Made by a program: the position numbers and the translations under genes. A DNA stretch of 64,000 bases from an uncultured Alcaligenaceae bacterium (GTDB lineage: Bacteria; Pseudomonadota; Gammaproteobacteria; Burkholderiales; Burkholderiaceae_B), in the NCBI GenBank assembly GCA_937952975.1, contig CALFXX010000155.1, positions 14,939 through 78,938 on the forward strand. Reading direction: 5' to 3'. A model generated the notes under the pieces. It ran no database searches and was not told the origin of the DNA. It was given only the letters and a program-made list of their open reading frames with translations. Shown piece after piece: positions 18,783 through 28,518 of this stretch (its first letter is position 1; every line of letters starts with the position of its first letter).

Positions 18783-21605
18783 TTAGCCCGTATTTCTTAA
18801 GCCTGCCGAGATCCCATTGATCGACAGATGGATACCAAGTCGCACCCTCTCGTCTGCCTTGCCTGCGCGATAGCGTCGGATCAATTCGACTTGCAGGTGA
18901 TGCAATGGGTCGATATACGGGAAGCGATGACGGATAGAACGCGCTAACGCAGGGTTATTGGCCAGGCGGTGCTTTTCTCCGGTGATCAAGGCAATCATCT
19001 CAGCGGTTTTCAGCCATTCTGACTCAAGAGCAGAAAAAATCTTTTTACGTAATTTCGCATCAAGTACTAGTTCGCTGTAGCGCGATGCCAAAGCCAAGTC
19101 ACTTTTAGCCAGTACCATGTCAATGTTAGATAAAAGTGTTTTAAAGAAGGGCCACTGCTTGACCATTTTTTGTAATAGCGCCACAGCGTCCTGACGCTCT
19201 TGAGGTGTTGAACGAGTCAAGAACCCTTGAACAGCAGAGCCAAAGCCAAACCAACCCGGCAACGTCAAACGACACTGTCCCCAACTAAAGCCCCACGGAA
19301 TCGCCCTTAAGTCTTCGATTTTTTGAGTCGCTTTGCGTGAGGCGGGTCGCGATCCAATATTGAGTTCGGCAATCTCTCTGATGGGTGTCGCCGAAAAGAA
19401 GAACTCTTCAAAACCGGGGGTTTCGTATACCAAGCGCCGATAGGCGTCCATGCTGGCCTGAGACAATTGGGCCGCAGTCTCTAAAAAGTTTTTTGGCGCG
19501 CTTTTGGTCGGTTGCAATAATGTTGCTTCAAGTGTAGCTGCAACAAGGGTTTCGAGATTACGACGACCGATTTCTGGATTGGCATACTTTGAACCAATTA
19601 CCTCGCCCTGCTCTGTTAAGCGGATCTGACCGCGCACTGTGCCGGGCGGTTGCGCAAGAATGGCCTGATAACTTGGCCCGCCCCCCCGGCCCACCGTACC
19701 GCCACGCCCATGAAACATACGCAACTGAATATTGTGCGTCGTCGCCAAACGATTAAAGTCTTCGACCAGCGCCACCTCGGCTCGATAGAGCTCCCAGTTA
19801 CTGGTAAAAATTCCGCCGTCTTTATTGCTATCTGAGTAACCCAACATAATGTCTTGCTCGGCCCCTGAGCGATGCACCATATCTGCGATGCCAGGCAATG
19901 CATAAAACTCGCGCATGATACGAGCAGAGTTCTGCAAGTCTGCAATTGTTTCAAACAAGGGCACGGTAATGAGATCCACAACCGCTTGATCATCAAGAGT
20001 TTTCCGCAACAGTCCAACCTCTTTTTGCAGCACAAGAACTTCGAGTAAATCACTCACATCTTCGGTATGACTAATGATGTAATGACGAATCGCCTCTGTG
20101 CCATAGATTGCTCGCGACCTAAACGCCTCTTCAAAAATTGCCAGCTCAGAGTTCGTGTGATCCGAATAAGTGAACCCATGAATACGTAACGACCTGGGGT
20201 CTTGTAACAGGCGTAAGAGCAACGCTCGTTTACTCGCCTCATCCAAGGTTGAATAGGTCATGTCGAGACGTGCATGTTCAAGCAACTCGGCAACGACTTT
20301 TTCGTGCTGATCCGAGCTTTGGCGCAAATCGACCGATGCCAAATGAAAACCAAACACCTCAACAGCGCGAATCAAAGGATGTAGGCGCTGGGCAGACAAT
20401 GCCTGTGCACGTTGGCTATGCAAAGACGCTTCAATGACCCTTAAATCCGCCAAAAAGGCCTGTGCGTTTGAATAAGGATTTTGCGGCTCGACAGCGTGAC
20501 GTGCCGCCTCGCCGCCAGTCAAGAGTTTTAGCGTTGCGGCCAGCCTGGCGTACATGCCGGTGAGCGCACGACGGTAAGGCTCATCAGCGCGATGGACGTT
20601 GGCGTCGGGCGAACTTTCTGCCAAGGCTATCATCTCTGCCGGAAAATCAACCAACATCGCCGACAGAGATAATTCACCACCCAAATAATGCACTTCAGTC
20701 AGGTAATAGCGCAAGGCCATTTCAGCCTGACGCCTGAGTGCCTCGTTCAGAGTTTGCGCATTGACATTTGGATTGCCATCACGATCACCGCCAATCCATT
20801 GCCCCATACGCAAAAACGATGCTACAGGTTGTGATCCTAGCGCCTCTTCAAGAGACGCATATATTTTTGGAATCTCAGGCAAAAAGGTTGATTCGTAATA
20901 GCTCAGTGCGTTTTCAATTTCATCTGACACAGTCAGCTTTGAGAGACGCAACAGGCGCGTCTGCCATAGCTGCATGACGCGTGCACGCATGCGCTCTTCA
21001 TTTGCAGAAAGTTCACGCGGCATCAGTGCGTCTTTGGGCGCGTTGTGAGTAGAGCAGCGCGCTTTGATCTCATCGCGCTCATTGAGCAATTGAGCAATAC
21101 TACGCTCGGCACTCAAGATACTCTGGCGCTGAACTTCAGTGGGATGTGCCGTTAGAACGGGCGATACAAAACTGCATGCCAAGGTTTGAGAAACAACCTC
21201 ATCGCTGATCCCCGCTGCGCGCAGCCGCTTTAACGCAACGTCGATGCTACCCTCTTGCGCGTCTCCGGCACGCTCGTGAATTGTTCGACGTCGAATGTGG
21301 TGCCGATCTTCGGCCAAATTAGCTAAATGGCTAAAAAACGTAAAGCCGCGAATCACGCTCACAGCCTGATCGCTGGGCAACGCTTTCAACAGCTTTTTCA
21401 GCTGTTTATCCGCATCGTTGTTCGACTCAATTCTGAAAGAGACCGAGAGTTGACGAATACTTTCAATCAGCTCATAAATCTCTAAGCCTTCTTGTTCGCG
21501 AATCACATCGCCCAACAGGCGTCCTAGAAGTCGGATATCCTCAACAAGAGGACGCTCGCTCTCGCGCGAGCGCGACTTCGGTTGACTAATAGCGACTTTG
21601 GGCAT
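18783..21605 (-). CDS. ppc: Phosphoenolpyruvate carboxylase
   Basis: About 940 residues from the ATG at 21605, preferred over 21638 because TGAGGA stands just upstream. Active-site segments are SPVLTAHPTEVQRQS (catalytic His), GGDRDGNPNV, MLGYSDSNKDGG and FHGRGGTVGRGGGP, and the protein ends in the family C-terminus RNTG. It carboxylates PEP with bicarbonate to oxaloacetate in the cytosol (anaplerosis). It is monocistronic. Confidence 0.97.
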   Translation of the reverse strand: MPKVAISQPKSRSRESERPLVEDIRLLGRLLGDVIREQEGLEIYELIESIRQLSVSFRIESNNDADKQLKKLLKALPSDQAVSVIRGFTFFSHLANLAEDRHHIRRRTIHERAGDAQEGSIDVALKRLRAAGISDEVVSQTLACSFVSPVLTAHPTEVQRQSILSAERSIAQLLNERDEIKARCSTHNAPKDALMPRELSANEERMRARVMQLWQTRLLRLSKLTVSDEIENALSYYESTFLPEIPKIYASLEEALGSQPVASFLRMGQWIGGDRDGNPNVNAQTLNEALRRQAEMALRYYLTEVHYLGGELSLSAMLVDFPAEMIALAESSPDANVHRADEPYRRALTGMYARLAATLKLLTGGEAARHAVEPQNPYSNAQAFLADLRVIEASLHSQRAQALSAQRLHPLIRAVEVFGFHLASVDLRQSSDQHEKVVAELLEHARLDMTYSTLDEASKRALLLRLLQDPRSLRIHGFTYSDHTNSELAIFEEAFRSRAIYGTEAIRHYIISHTEDVSDLLEVLVLQKEVGLLRKTLDDQAVVDLITVPLFETIADLQNSARIMREFYALPGIADMVHRSGAEQDIMLGYSDSNKDGGIFTSNWELYRAEVALVEDFNRLATTHNIQLRMFHGRGGTVGRGGGPSYQAILAQPPGTVRGQIRLTEQGEVIGSKYANPEIGRRNLETLVAATLEATLLQPTKSAPKNFLETAAQLSQASMDAYRRLVYETPGFEEFFFSATPIREIAELNIGSRPASRKATQKIEDLRAIPWGFSWGQCRLTLPGWFGFGSAVQGFLTRSTPQERQDAVALLQKMVKQWPFFKTLLSNIDMVLAKSDLALASRYSELVLDAKLRKKIFSALESEWLKTAEMIALITGEKHRLANNPALARSIRHRFPYIDPLHHLQVELIRRYRAGKADERVRLGIHLSINGISAGLRNTG

Positions 21606-21802
21606 GACGATCCTCACCAAGTAAAAGTTTCGAAACACTCACGCAGACAACAACCTAAACGAGGCTGCTGCAGTCAAGCGCACATTTTGTGCGTCACGCG
21701 CGTGGAAAAGGGTCGCTTGGTGCGCTGCTGTCCCGGCAGCTTATCAACCTCTATTTAACAAATGCTACAGGGCTAGTAAGATTTTTCCAAGAAAAAATTT
21801 GT

Positions 21803-21816
21803 ATCTAAACTTAGAT
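21803..21816. promoter_or_regulatory. Palindrome upstream of alkB
   Basis: ATCTAA-AC-TTAGAT is a perfect 6-2-6 palindrome 26 bp upstream of the alkB ATG, in an AT-rich promoter region. The position suits a repressor or activator site; the binder is unknown. Confidence 0.35.
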
Positions 21817-21841
21817 CAAAACTTATTTTAGAATAGCCATT

Positions 21842-22477
21842 ATGCAAACCCAGTTGTTTCAATTCGACGCAGACGATTCCGGCCTCCCGAAAGCCGTTGA
21901 CAATCTTCTTCCTAAAGACGGGTACGCGACTTACTTTCCTAACGTCTTCGACCAAGACAGCTGTGCAACTTTGTTTGCCTCGTTAGCCGCAACGATCAAC
22001 TGGAAACAAGACCAGCTCTATATGTTCGGTCAATTGATCACAACAAAAAGAGAAGTAGCTTGGGTAGGGGATTCGGGCTGCGCCTACACCTATTCAGGCG
22101 TTAAAAAAATTCCGCAGGCCTGGACGCCAGAATTATTAAGTATCAAGCGTAAGATCGAAGCCATGGCGCAATACACGTTTAACTCGTGCTTGCTAAACCT
22201 CTATCACGACGGTAGCCAGGGAATGGGCTGGCACAGTGATGACGAGATCGAACTCGATCAACGCGCACCGATCGCCTCAGTCAGTTTTGGTGGCGAACGT
22301 AAGTTTGCGTTTAAACACAAAAGTGAAAAGCTCGCTGTTTCGATGCCTCTAGAAAATGGGAGTGTGCTACTGATGCACCCTCCTACTCAGCAATTTTGGC
22401 AGCACAGCCTCGCTAAAACAAAACGTGTCATACAACCTCGAATCAATCTCACGTTTAGAGCGATCAAGTCGAACTAG
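21842..22477 (+). CDS. alkB: Alpha-ketoglutarate-dependent DNA/RNA repair dioxygenase AlkB family
   Basis: 211 residues, the short ALKBH2/3-like form. Fe(II) ligands are in GMGWHSDDE (His and Asp) and QFWQHSLAKT (His); the 2-oxoglutarate arginines are in QPRINLTFR. NLYHDGSQGMGWH and SVSFGGERKFAF complete the fold signature. It removes alkyl adducts from DNA bases by oxidative demethylation. It is a single gene with a palindrome in its promoter. Confidence 0.93.
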   Translation: MQTQLFQFDADDSGLPKAVDNLLPKDGYATYFPNVFDQDSCATLFASLAATINWKQDQLYMFGQLITTKREVAWVGDSGCAYTYSGVKKIPQAWTPELLSIKRKIEAMAQYTFNSCLLNLYHDGSQGMGWHSDDEIELDQRAPIASVSFGGERKFAFKHKSEKLAVSMPLENGSVLLMHPPTQQFWQHSLAKTKRVIQPRINLTFRAIKSN

Positions 22478-22698
22478 CATCGCGCCCTCTTTAAGCGCCT
22501 TGATGCTTGCTCGCATATACTGCGCCGATAACGGCCAAAAAGTGCAAAAAACACAACGCGTATAGCGCTTAAATTGCAAATCTGAGATCATCCGGTGGTT
22601 CGCCCACGTTTTCCCTACCACGGTCTCAATTTAGCTATGCTAGTCTACAGCGCTCATCAAAAAGAACATCCATGTTAACTGCGTGTGTGAATCAGTAA

Positions 22699-22716
22699 CT
22701 ACTTTTATAAAAGTAG
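22699..22716. promoter_or_regulatory. 18-bp perfect palindrome upstream of the porin gene
   Basis: CTACTTTTATAAAAGTAG reads identically on both strands. Its position about 120 bp before the porin start suggests a dimeric regulator site. Confidence 0.5.
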
Positions 22717-22744
22717 ACGGCTAGAGGTGTAGACGGCTAGAGGT
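22713..22744 (+). repeat. Tandem 16-bp repeat in the porin leader
   Basis: GTAGACGGCTAGAGGT occurs twice head to tail (22713-22728, 22729-22744), starting inside the 18-bp palindrome. It may be a duplicated regulator site or a slippage product. Confidence 0.7.
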
Positions 22745-22833
22745 CTTTGGCACCCAACCGGTGCAGTTCAGCTTGTGCGCCACCTACTTTGCAGATTCGA
22801 CCCGCCTCTGTGAAGAATCTGTTCTGAATTTTC

Positions 22834-24021
22834 ATGAAAAAACTCATCATCATCCTTGTTTTACTCGCATGGCATTTAACGAGTGCGCGGGCCGAAGACA
22901 ACCTCACTGTTTACGGAATCATTGATGTTGGCTTGCAGTACGCGACGGTCACGCAAACAAAAGAGAGCCTGCGTCAAAGTAGTCAATTTTTAGGAATTGC
23001 GAGCGGCGTTCAAAGCGGTTCACGCTTTGGTCTGCGCGGCGCACATGAATTGGGCAATGGATTTGAGACCGTATTTACCTTAGAAAATGGCTTTGACGCA
23101 AGCAATGGAGCCGCTCAACAGGGTGGTCGATTATTCGGACGACAATCGACAGTAGGGATTAAAAACAGCAATATTGGGCAGCTTGATTTCGGTCGTCAGA
23201 TCAACCTAGCCTCTAATTACTTTTTGCAGATTGATCCTTTTATCGAGGGGTTTGGACAAGCCAATATTGGTGCGTCATTTGGTTCAGCCAACACGGTGCG
23301 CTACAGCAATATGCTGATGTTTCAAGCTAAAGCAACCGAAGCCTTAACCCTTGGCATGGGCTACTCTTTTGCAACCGAGATGACCAGTATCTATGCGGGC
23401 AATGGCGCCTGTATCGAATCCGCGTGCGCTGCAACGAATCAAGCCTCTCAATTTCAAACAAACAACAATTTACGCGCGCTCACTCTTGGTGCCAAATACT
23501 CAAGTGGCCCACTTCTGCTTGCCATCGCTTACGATCAGTTAATGGGCCCAGACAATATCCCCAATGGCCCGCCCAAGCCAAACCCTACAGCCTGGCTGGC
23601 AGGTGGAGCCTACGACTTCAACATCGTAAAAATATCATTCGCTTATGGCCAGACGCGAAACGGGATTTGGAATGGGCAGCCTGCTGGTGCAGGTTCGACG
23701 CCCAATAGTCCAATCTCTGACAGCACGCTAGGTTCTGGAGCGTTGTTTTTGCCTGGAGCTGCAGCGAATTCAGTGATGCTAGGGATGACCATCCCATTTG
23801 GAGAAGCGAGCATTCTGGCGTCGGTCCAACGCTTACAACCTGTGGGTGAGTTAGTACCAAATTCGCTGACGGCAGCTCAAATGGTTTACAGCGCTGCATA
23901 TCTCTATAACTTTTCACGACGCACAAACCTCTACACCTATGCCTCATACGGAAATAATTACGCCGTAGTCCAGACTGCGCAAAGTACCGTCGTAGGCGTC
24001 GGGATCAGACATCAGTTTTGA
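22834..24021 (+). CDS. Gram-negative porin (Burkholderiales general porin type)
   Basis: 395 residues with a signal peptide (LIIILVLLAWHLTSARA). The mature start DNLTVYGIIDVGLQY and the GSRFGLRGAHELGNGFETVFTLENGF region are typical of the 16-strand trimeric porins of Burkholderiales; the C-terminus ends in the aromatic VGIRHQF needed for outer-membrane assembly. It provides diffusion of small hydrophilic solutes. Confidence 0.93.
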   Translation: MKKLIIILVLLAWHLTSARAEDNLTVYGIIDVGLQYATVTQTKESLRQSSQFLGIASGVQSGSRFGLRGAHELGNGFETVFTLENGFDASNGAAQQGGRLFGRQSTVGIKNSNIGQLDFGRQINLASNYFLQIDPFIEGFGQANIGASFGSANTVRYSNMLMFQAKATEALTLGMGYSFATEMTSIYAGNGACIESACAATNQASQFQTNNNLRALTLGAKYSSGPLLLAIAYDQLMGPDNIPNGPPKPNPTAWLAGGAYDFNIVKISFAYGQTRNGIWNGQPAGAGSTPNSPISDSTLGSGALFLPGAAANSVMLGMTIPFGEASILASVQRLQPVGELVPNSLTAAQMVYSAAYLYNFSRRTNLYTYASYGNNYAVVQTAQSTVVGVGIRHQF

Positions 24022-24146
24022 TTTACACCTGTTACCTTATTTTCGTTGTACGAGTCCCCGCTTTATCAGGCTGAATTTAATACTTAGCAAGCCTAGCAAA
24101 CAGCCAACAAACAGCCATTCAACAATCTATCCCTCATTGGAAAAAC

Positions 24147-25613
24147 ATGACCACCGATGCCACATCAAAAATACTTGATCTTCCCATCGGCCTGACAGCA
24201 ACTGGCCTGCGCGAAGAGTTCGATAGCATTGGCAAAGTTCAAGTCCCTGCCGATCACTACTGGGGTGCGCAAACCCAACGTAGCTTGATTCATTTCAATA
24301 TCGGTCACGACAAGATGCCTAAAGAGGTTTATCACGCCTATGGCTACGTCAAAAAAGCTGCTGCCGTGGTCAACACTCAAGCTGGCCGTCTGCCCGCCTG
24401 GAAAGGAGCCTTAATTCAGCAGGTAGCCGACGAAGTCATCAGTGGCAAACTCGACAGCGAGTTTCCGCTGTATGTCTGGCAAACGGGTTCTGGCACCCAG
24501 TCAAATATGAATTTGAACGAGGTAATCTCAAATCGTTGCATTCAGCTCGTCGGTGGGACTTTAGGCGCACAAGAGCCGATTCACCCTAATGATCACGTCA
24601 ATATGGGGCAGTCAAGTAACGACACGTTTCCGACAGCCATGCACATTGCCGCCTACAAAATGGCAACCGAGAAAACAATCCCCGCATTGCAACGGCTACG
24701 TGACGCCTTGAATGTCAAATCAGAACAATGGTCAACCATTGTCAAGATCGGCCGTACACATCTTGAAGATGCGACGCCTCTTACCGTTGGACAAGAATGG
24801 TCAGGCTATGTGGGTGCTCTTGATGATGCAATCGCAGACGTGACCTATGCCACGCAAGGGCTTCTGCAGGTTGCAATGGGCGGCACCGCAGTTGGAACAG
24901 GGCTCAATTCGCCCGTTGGCTTTGGCGATGAAGTTGCGGCAGAGCTGACGAAGATGACTGGCTTTGCCATCAAGACCGCCACAAATAAATTTACAGCGCA
25001 AGGCACACTTGATCGCATGGTGCGCGCACACGCCGCACTCAAGTGCGCCGCCGTATCCCTGTTTAAGATCGCGAACGATATGCGTTGGCTTGGTTCTGGC
25101 CCACGAACCGGCTTAATGGAAATGACCTTTCCGTCGAACGAACCAGGCTCGTCAATCATGCCCGGTAAAGTGAACCCTACACAAGCCGAAGCCATGCTGA
25201 TGGTTTGCATTCAGATTATGGGTTCAGACGTTGCTGTGCAAATGGGCGGTTCGGAAGGCAATTTTGAGCTCAACGCCTTTCGACCCGTTCTCATCAGCAA
25301 CTATTTGCACTCAGCATTGATTATGGCGGACATGTGTGACCATTTCCGTGAGTTCATGATCGAGGGTGCTGTGGTCAATGAAGCGCAACTCAAATCGAAT
25401 ATTGATCGCTCGGTCATGATGGTGACTGCCCTGTCGCCTGTGATTGGTTACGACAAAGCTTCAGAGATCGCACACTATGCGATCGATAACAACACGACAC
25501 TGAAGCAAGCCGCCCTTGCCAAAGGTGTTGAAGAAGCTGTGTTCGACCGTGTCGTGGTGCCGATCAACATGACGCGCCCTGGCTCTGCAGACGTACCAGC
25601 GGCCAAGGCATAA
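24147..25613 (+). CDS. fumC: Class II fumarate hydratase
   Basis: 488 residues. The superfamily signature GSSIMPGKVNPTQAE, the WQTGSGTQSNMN motif, MGQSSNDTFPTAMH and IGRTHLEDATPL are all present. It interconverts fumarate and L-malate as an iron-independent homotetramer. The aquaporin gene follows after 15 bp. Confidence 0.96.
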   Translation: MTTDATSKILDLPIGLTATGLREEFDSIGKVQVPADHYWGAQTQRSLIHFNIGHDKMPKEVYHAYGYVKKAAAVVNTQAGRLPAWKGALIQQVADEVISGKLDSEFPLYVWQTGSGTQSNMNLNEVISNRCIQLVGGTLGAQEPIHPNDHVNMGQSSNDTFPTAMHIAAYKMATEKTIPALQRLRDALNVKSEQWSTIVKIGRTHLEDATPLTVGQEWSGYVGALDDAIADVTYATQGLLQVAMGGTAVGTGLNSPVGFGDEVAAELTKMTGFAIKTATNKFTAQGTLDRMVRAHAALKCAAVSLFKIANDMRWLGSGPRTGLMEMTFPSNEPGSSIMPGKVNPTQAEAMLMVCIQIMGSDVAVQMGGSEGNFELNAFRPVLISNYLHSALIMADMCDHFREFMIEGAVVNEAQLKSNIDRSVMMVTALSPVIGYDKASEIAHYAIDNNTTLKQAALAKGVEEAVFDRVVVPINMTRPGSADVPAAKA

Positions 25614-25628
25614 TCAGGAGACCTATTG

Positions 25629-26432
25629 ATGAGCGCCAACCTGAACTCCAATCTATCCGGCCAACAGGCCTTACGGCAGCAGGTTGGTGATCGCTTCACC
25701 GCCGACTGGAAAAGCAACGATCACCGCGCCCGGCGACTGATCGCCGAATCCATCGGGACGTCAGGCCTAACGTTTATTTTGTCAGGCGGGGCGGCGATCT
25801 TAGCGGGGTACGGAGGCGCGACCTTGGCGCCTTATCAATTCGCCTTCATCCTCTCAGCTTGCGCGGCACTTTGGCTGGTGGCAGCGGTATTTTTTCTGGG
25901 CGATATCTCGTCGCATTTTAATCCGGCCATGACGCTCGCTTTTGCACTGCGCGGTGACATGGGGTTTCCGATGGCTGCGTGTTATGTCTTGGTGCAAATG
26001 ATCGCCGCAGCAACGGGGTCGTGCGTCGCAGCCATGCTGTTTGGAACCGGAGGCAACCTGGCCGCAACGGTTCCCGCAGCTGGAATGATTTACCAGTCGG
26101 TTGCTTTCGAGGCCATTCTGACCTTTGGCATGGTCTTGTTAGTACTAAGCATGACAAACGGTCCAAAACTTGACAGCAGTTCTGCACCCCTTGCCGTGGG
26201 TGCTTATGTCATGGCAATGGGCACAATGGGTGGCCCCTTCGACGGTGCTGCATTTAATCCTGCCAGAGCGTTCGGGCCAGACTTTGCGCGAGGCGATTTT
26301 TCAACGTACTGGGTCTATGCCGTTGGATCACTCATCGGCATGCTCGTTGCAGTAGCCGTAGCACGCTTTTTACGCGGGCCTGCGAAAGCCTCTGAAGCCA
26401 ATGCGGCGATGGGTAACCCTTTGGATTCTTGA
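25629..26432 (+). CDS. Aquaporin/MIP family channel
   Basis: 267 residues from the ATG at 25629, preceded by CAGGAGA. Six membrane helices surround the two NPA boxes, SSHFNPAMTLAF and AAFNPARAFGPDF. The Asp-poor second loop and Arg after the second NPA fit a water or small-solute channel. The gene lies 15 bp after fumC and ends 26 bp before a strong terminator, suggesting a fumC-aquaporin transcript. Confidence 0.88.
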   Translation: MSANLNSNLSGQQALRQQVGDRFTADWKSNDHRARRLIAESIGTSGLTFILSGGAAILAGYGGATLAPYQFAFILSACAALWLVAAVFFLGDISSHFNPAMTLAFALRGDMGFPMAACYVLVQMIAAATGSCVAAMLFGTGGNLAATVPAAGMIYQSVAFEAILTFGMVLLVLSMTNGPKLDSSSAPLAVGAYVMAMGTMGGPFDGAAFNPARAFGPDFARGDFSTYWVYAVGSLIGMLVAVAVARFLRGPAKASEANAAMGNPLDS

Positions 26433-26457
26433 ACGGCAACAACGATCCACGTCGGAG

Positions 26458-26498
26458 AACGACATAGACACTTAAAGTGTCTATGTCGTTTCTTTTTT
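26458..26498 (+). terminator. Rho-independent terminator after the aquaporin gene
   Basis: A perfect 16-bp inverted repeat (AACGACATAGACACTT with its complement, one base between) is followed by TTCTTTTTT. It ends the fumC-aquaporin transcript. Confidence 0.93.
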
Positions 26499-26574
26499 CA
26501 GGGCGTTCGGGCTTCGAGTGCTGTCACGTGCGATCACCCAACCTGATCGACTATCGCTAGTAACTCCTCTGGCC

Positions 26575-28260
26575 TCAAGATTGAGGAGAAACGGTTGAGT
26601 GATAGATTTGTTCGAGGATGTTTTCGGGTAGGGGCTGGCTTTCATCTGCCGCAATCATGATTTCGATGTACGAGGCATCATCGTGTTGCTGTGCACGTTC
26701 AATGGCCGCGTCAAGCTCTGCAACGGTTCGTACCCGAGCGCTGAACCATGACTCACAGCCCATCGCTGCGGGCAATTGTGCGTAGTTCCATTTTGCGAGA
26801 TCGTCATAAGAAAGACCCTTCTCGCTCAGGACAATCTCGACCCCATAAACACCATTGTTCAACACGAAGATGATCGGCTTGATACCGTAACGGCCCATCA
26901 CGCCAAGCTCATTTGCAGTCAACTGATGAGAGCCATCACCCGTAATAAGTATCGTACGACCGTTTGTATTAGCCATACAGATGCCCAACGCGGCGGGAGT
27001 CGCCCAGCCAATTGAACCCCATAGCGTCTGCGTCTGAAAGCCGACACCCTCAGGCAAGAGCATAGGAGTGGAGTGAATTGTGCACGAACCCGTTTCAACC
27101 ACGTAGATATCACCCGGTTTGAGCATCTTTTGAATACGCGGGTATACGTTTGCCGAAGCGGTAGGCTCTGAGGGTTCGCCCACCATTGGCAGGGTCGATT
27201 GTTTGGCCGAAAACTGAAGCGAAGGTACAGCGCTCAAGCGCGCAGTGAGTCCTTCTAGCATGTCTTGCAGAGCCACACCGGTAAAAATGGTATTACCTTG
27301 TCTGACATAGTTATCACCTAGTGTCAGAAGCTTTTGTGGGGCAGCCTGACTTGTCCAGAAAGTCGTATTGAAGTCTTCAAACACAACGCCACCGATATCA
27401 AGCAGTAAATCCACCGCTTCAACCGCAACATTGAGCCCCGGCGGGCTCGACCAGGCTCCGCTATAAATGCCAAGATATTGTGGATGGGACTCAGACACGG
27501 TGCCTTTATCCATCGGGGTGGTCACAAAAGAGAGCTTTGACTGCTTAAGAAGGTCAAGCAACTGTTTACGTAGACCGTAATTTGCAACCAGATAAGTCGG
27601 TAGTGCCACAGTGGTCTTGGCCGCATTAATTTTGCTGATCACAAAATCAAGAGCTGCGCTTAAACTTACGGGATCACTTTTGACTCTTTTGATGTCGGCT
27701 AGAGCTAGGCCTTTTACAGGCGAACCGATAATCGGCATTTTGGCCAGATCCATGGGCACAGTGATGTATGCGGGTGCACTCAGCCGCAAAGCCTCGCCGA
27801 TGACTCTTTCCATCTCACTCACCACATTATCTGGCGTCAAATGAGTAGTGACGCAGCAGGCAGCGGCAGACAGGTGTTGAAAGTTATTGAACACTCCATC
27901 GCCGAGTGTGTGATGAGTGATCAGCCCTTGTTTTTGAATTTTGGTGCTAGGCGCACCGACGATGTGAAAAACCGGTAAGCGCTGCGCCCGTGCACCCATC
28001 ACTCCGTTTAACGCACTGAGCTCGCCTACACCATACGTCGTAGAAAGAATCGAAACACCATTGATTCGGGCATAGCCGTCCGCAGCATATGCAGCGTTCA
28101 GCTCGTTGGCACACACAATCCACTCGACACGCTCGCTCGCTTCGATCGCATCATCAAAGGGAAATGCATAATCACCAGGCACGCCAAACACGCGGTCAAT
28201 GCCAAGGTCTGCTAAGCGGTCTACAACATACTCTGCAATGGTAGGAAGCGAGTCAGACAT
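26575..28260 (-). CDS. Thiamine-diphosphate-dependent 2-oxo acid decarboxylase (pyruvate/indolepyruvate decarboxylase family)
   Basis: 561 residues from the ATG at 28260, which begins the conserved SLPTIAEYVVDRLADLGI; upstream in-frame sequence has no family similarity. The catalytic Glu is in CANELNAAYAADGYAR, and the ThDP/Mg site is ITGDGSHQLTANELG with VLNNGVYGVE. Family members decarboxylate pyruvate, indolepyruvate or phenylpyruvate to aldehydes. Which substrate is used cannot be read. Single gene. Confidence 0.88.
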   Translation of the reverse strand: MSDSLPTIAEYVVDRLADLGIDRVFGVPGDYAFPFDDAIEASERVEWIVCANELNAAYAADGYARINGVSILSTTYGVGELSALNGVMGARAQRLPVFHIVGAPSTKIQKQGLITHHTLGDGVFNNFQHLSAAACCVTTHLTPDNVVSEMERVIGEALRLSAPAYITVPMDLAKMPIIGSPVKGLALADIKRVKSDPVSLSAALDFVISKINAAKTTVALPTYLVANYGLRKQLLDLLKQSKLSFVTTPMDKGTVSESHPQYLGIYSGAWSSPPGLNVAVEAVDLLLDIGGVVFEDFNTTFWTSQAAPQKLLTLGDNYVRQGNTIFTGVALQDMLEGLTARLSAVPSLQFSAKQSTLPMVGEPSEPTASANVYPRIQKMLKPGDIYVVETGSCTIHSTPMLLPEGVGFQTQTLWGSIGWATPAALGICMANTNGRTILITGDGSHQLTANELGVMGRYGIKPIIFVLNNGVYGVEIVLSEKGLSYDDLAKWNYAQLPAAMGCESWFSARVRTVAELDAAIERAQQHDDASYIEIMIAADESQPLPENILEQIYHSTVSPQS

Positions 28261-28518
28261 TATTTTTCCCAAAAAATTTTGCACAATGAATGATGCGCAG
28301 TGTATCAGCCATAGTATTGCAGTCAATCCCACGCGATGCCCATCCGCGTGCAGGATTCGGACAACACGCGGGCAACATTCGGACAACATGCGTTCATTGC
28401 GGTCTGAAGCCTGCGGATATGCTACTTTTCCACTCAGCACACCCATCTAACATTCAACGCATCGCCCTTTCTCGCATCATCGTAACCTTTAGAGCCATCA
28501 GGCAAGAGCAGCCATAAC

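Larger units (their letters stand above)
22478..22833. other. 356-bp intergenic region between alkB and the porin gene
   Basis: No convincing gene is seen. It holds an 18-bp perfect palindrome and an adjoining 2x16-bp tandem repeat (listed separately) 90-135 bp before the porin start, so it is probably mostly the control region of the porin gene. Confidence 0.6.

Noticed and set aside
28261..28446. N-terminal extension of the ThDP decarboxylase
   Set aside because: The extra 62 residues do not resemble the family; the family N-terminus begins at the ATG at 28260.
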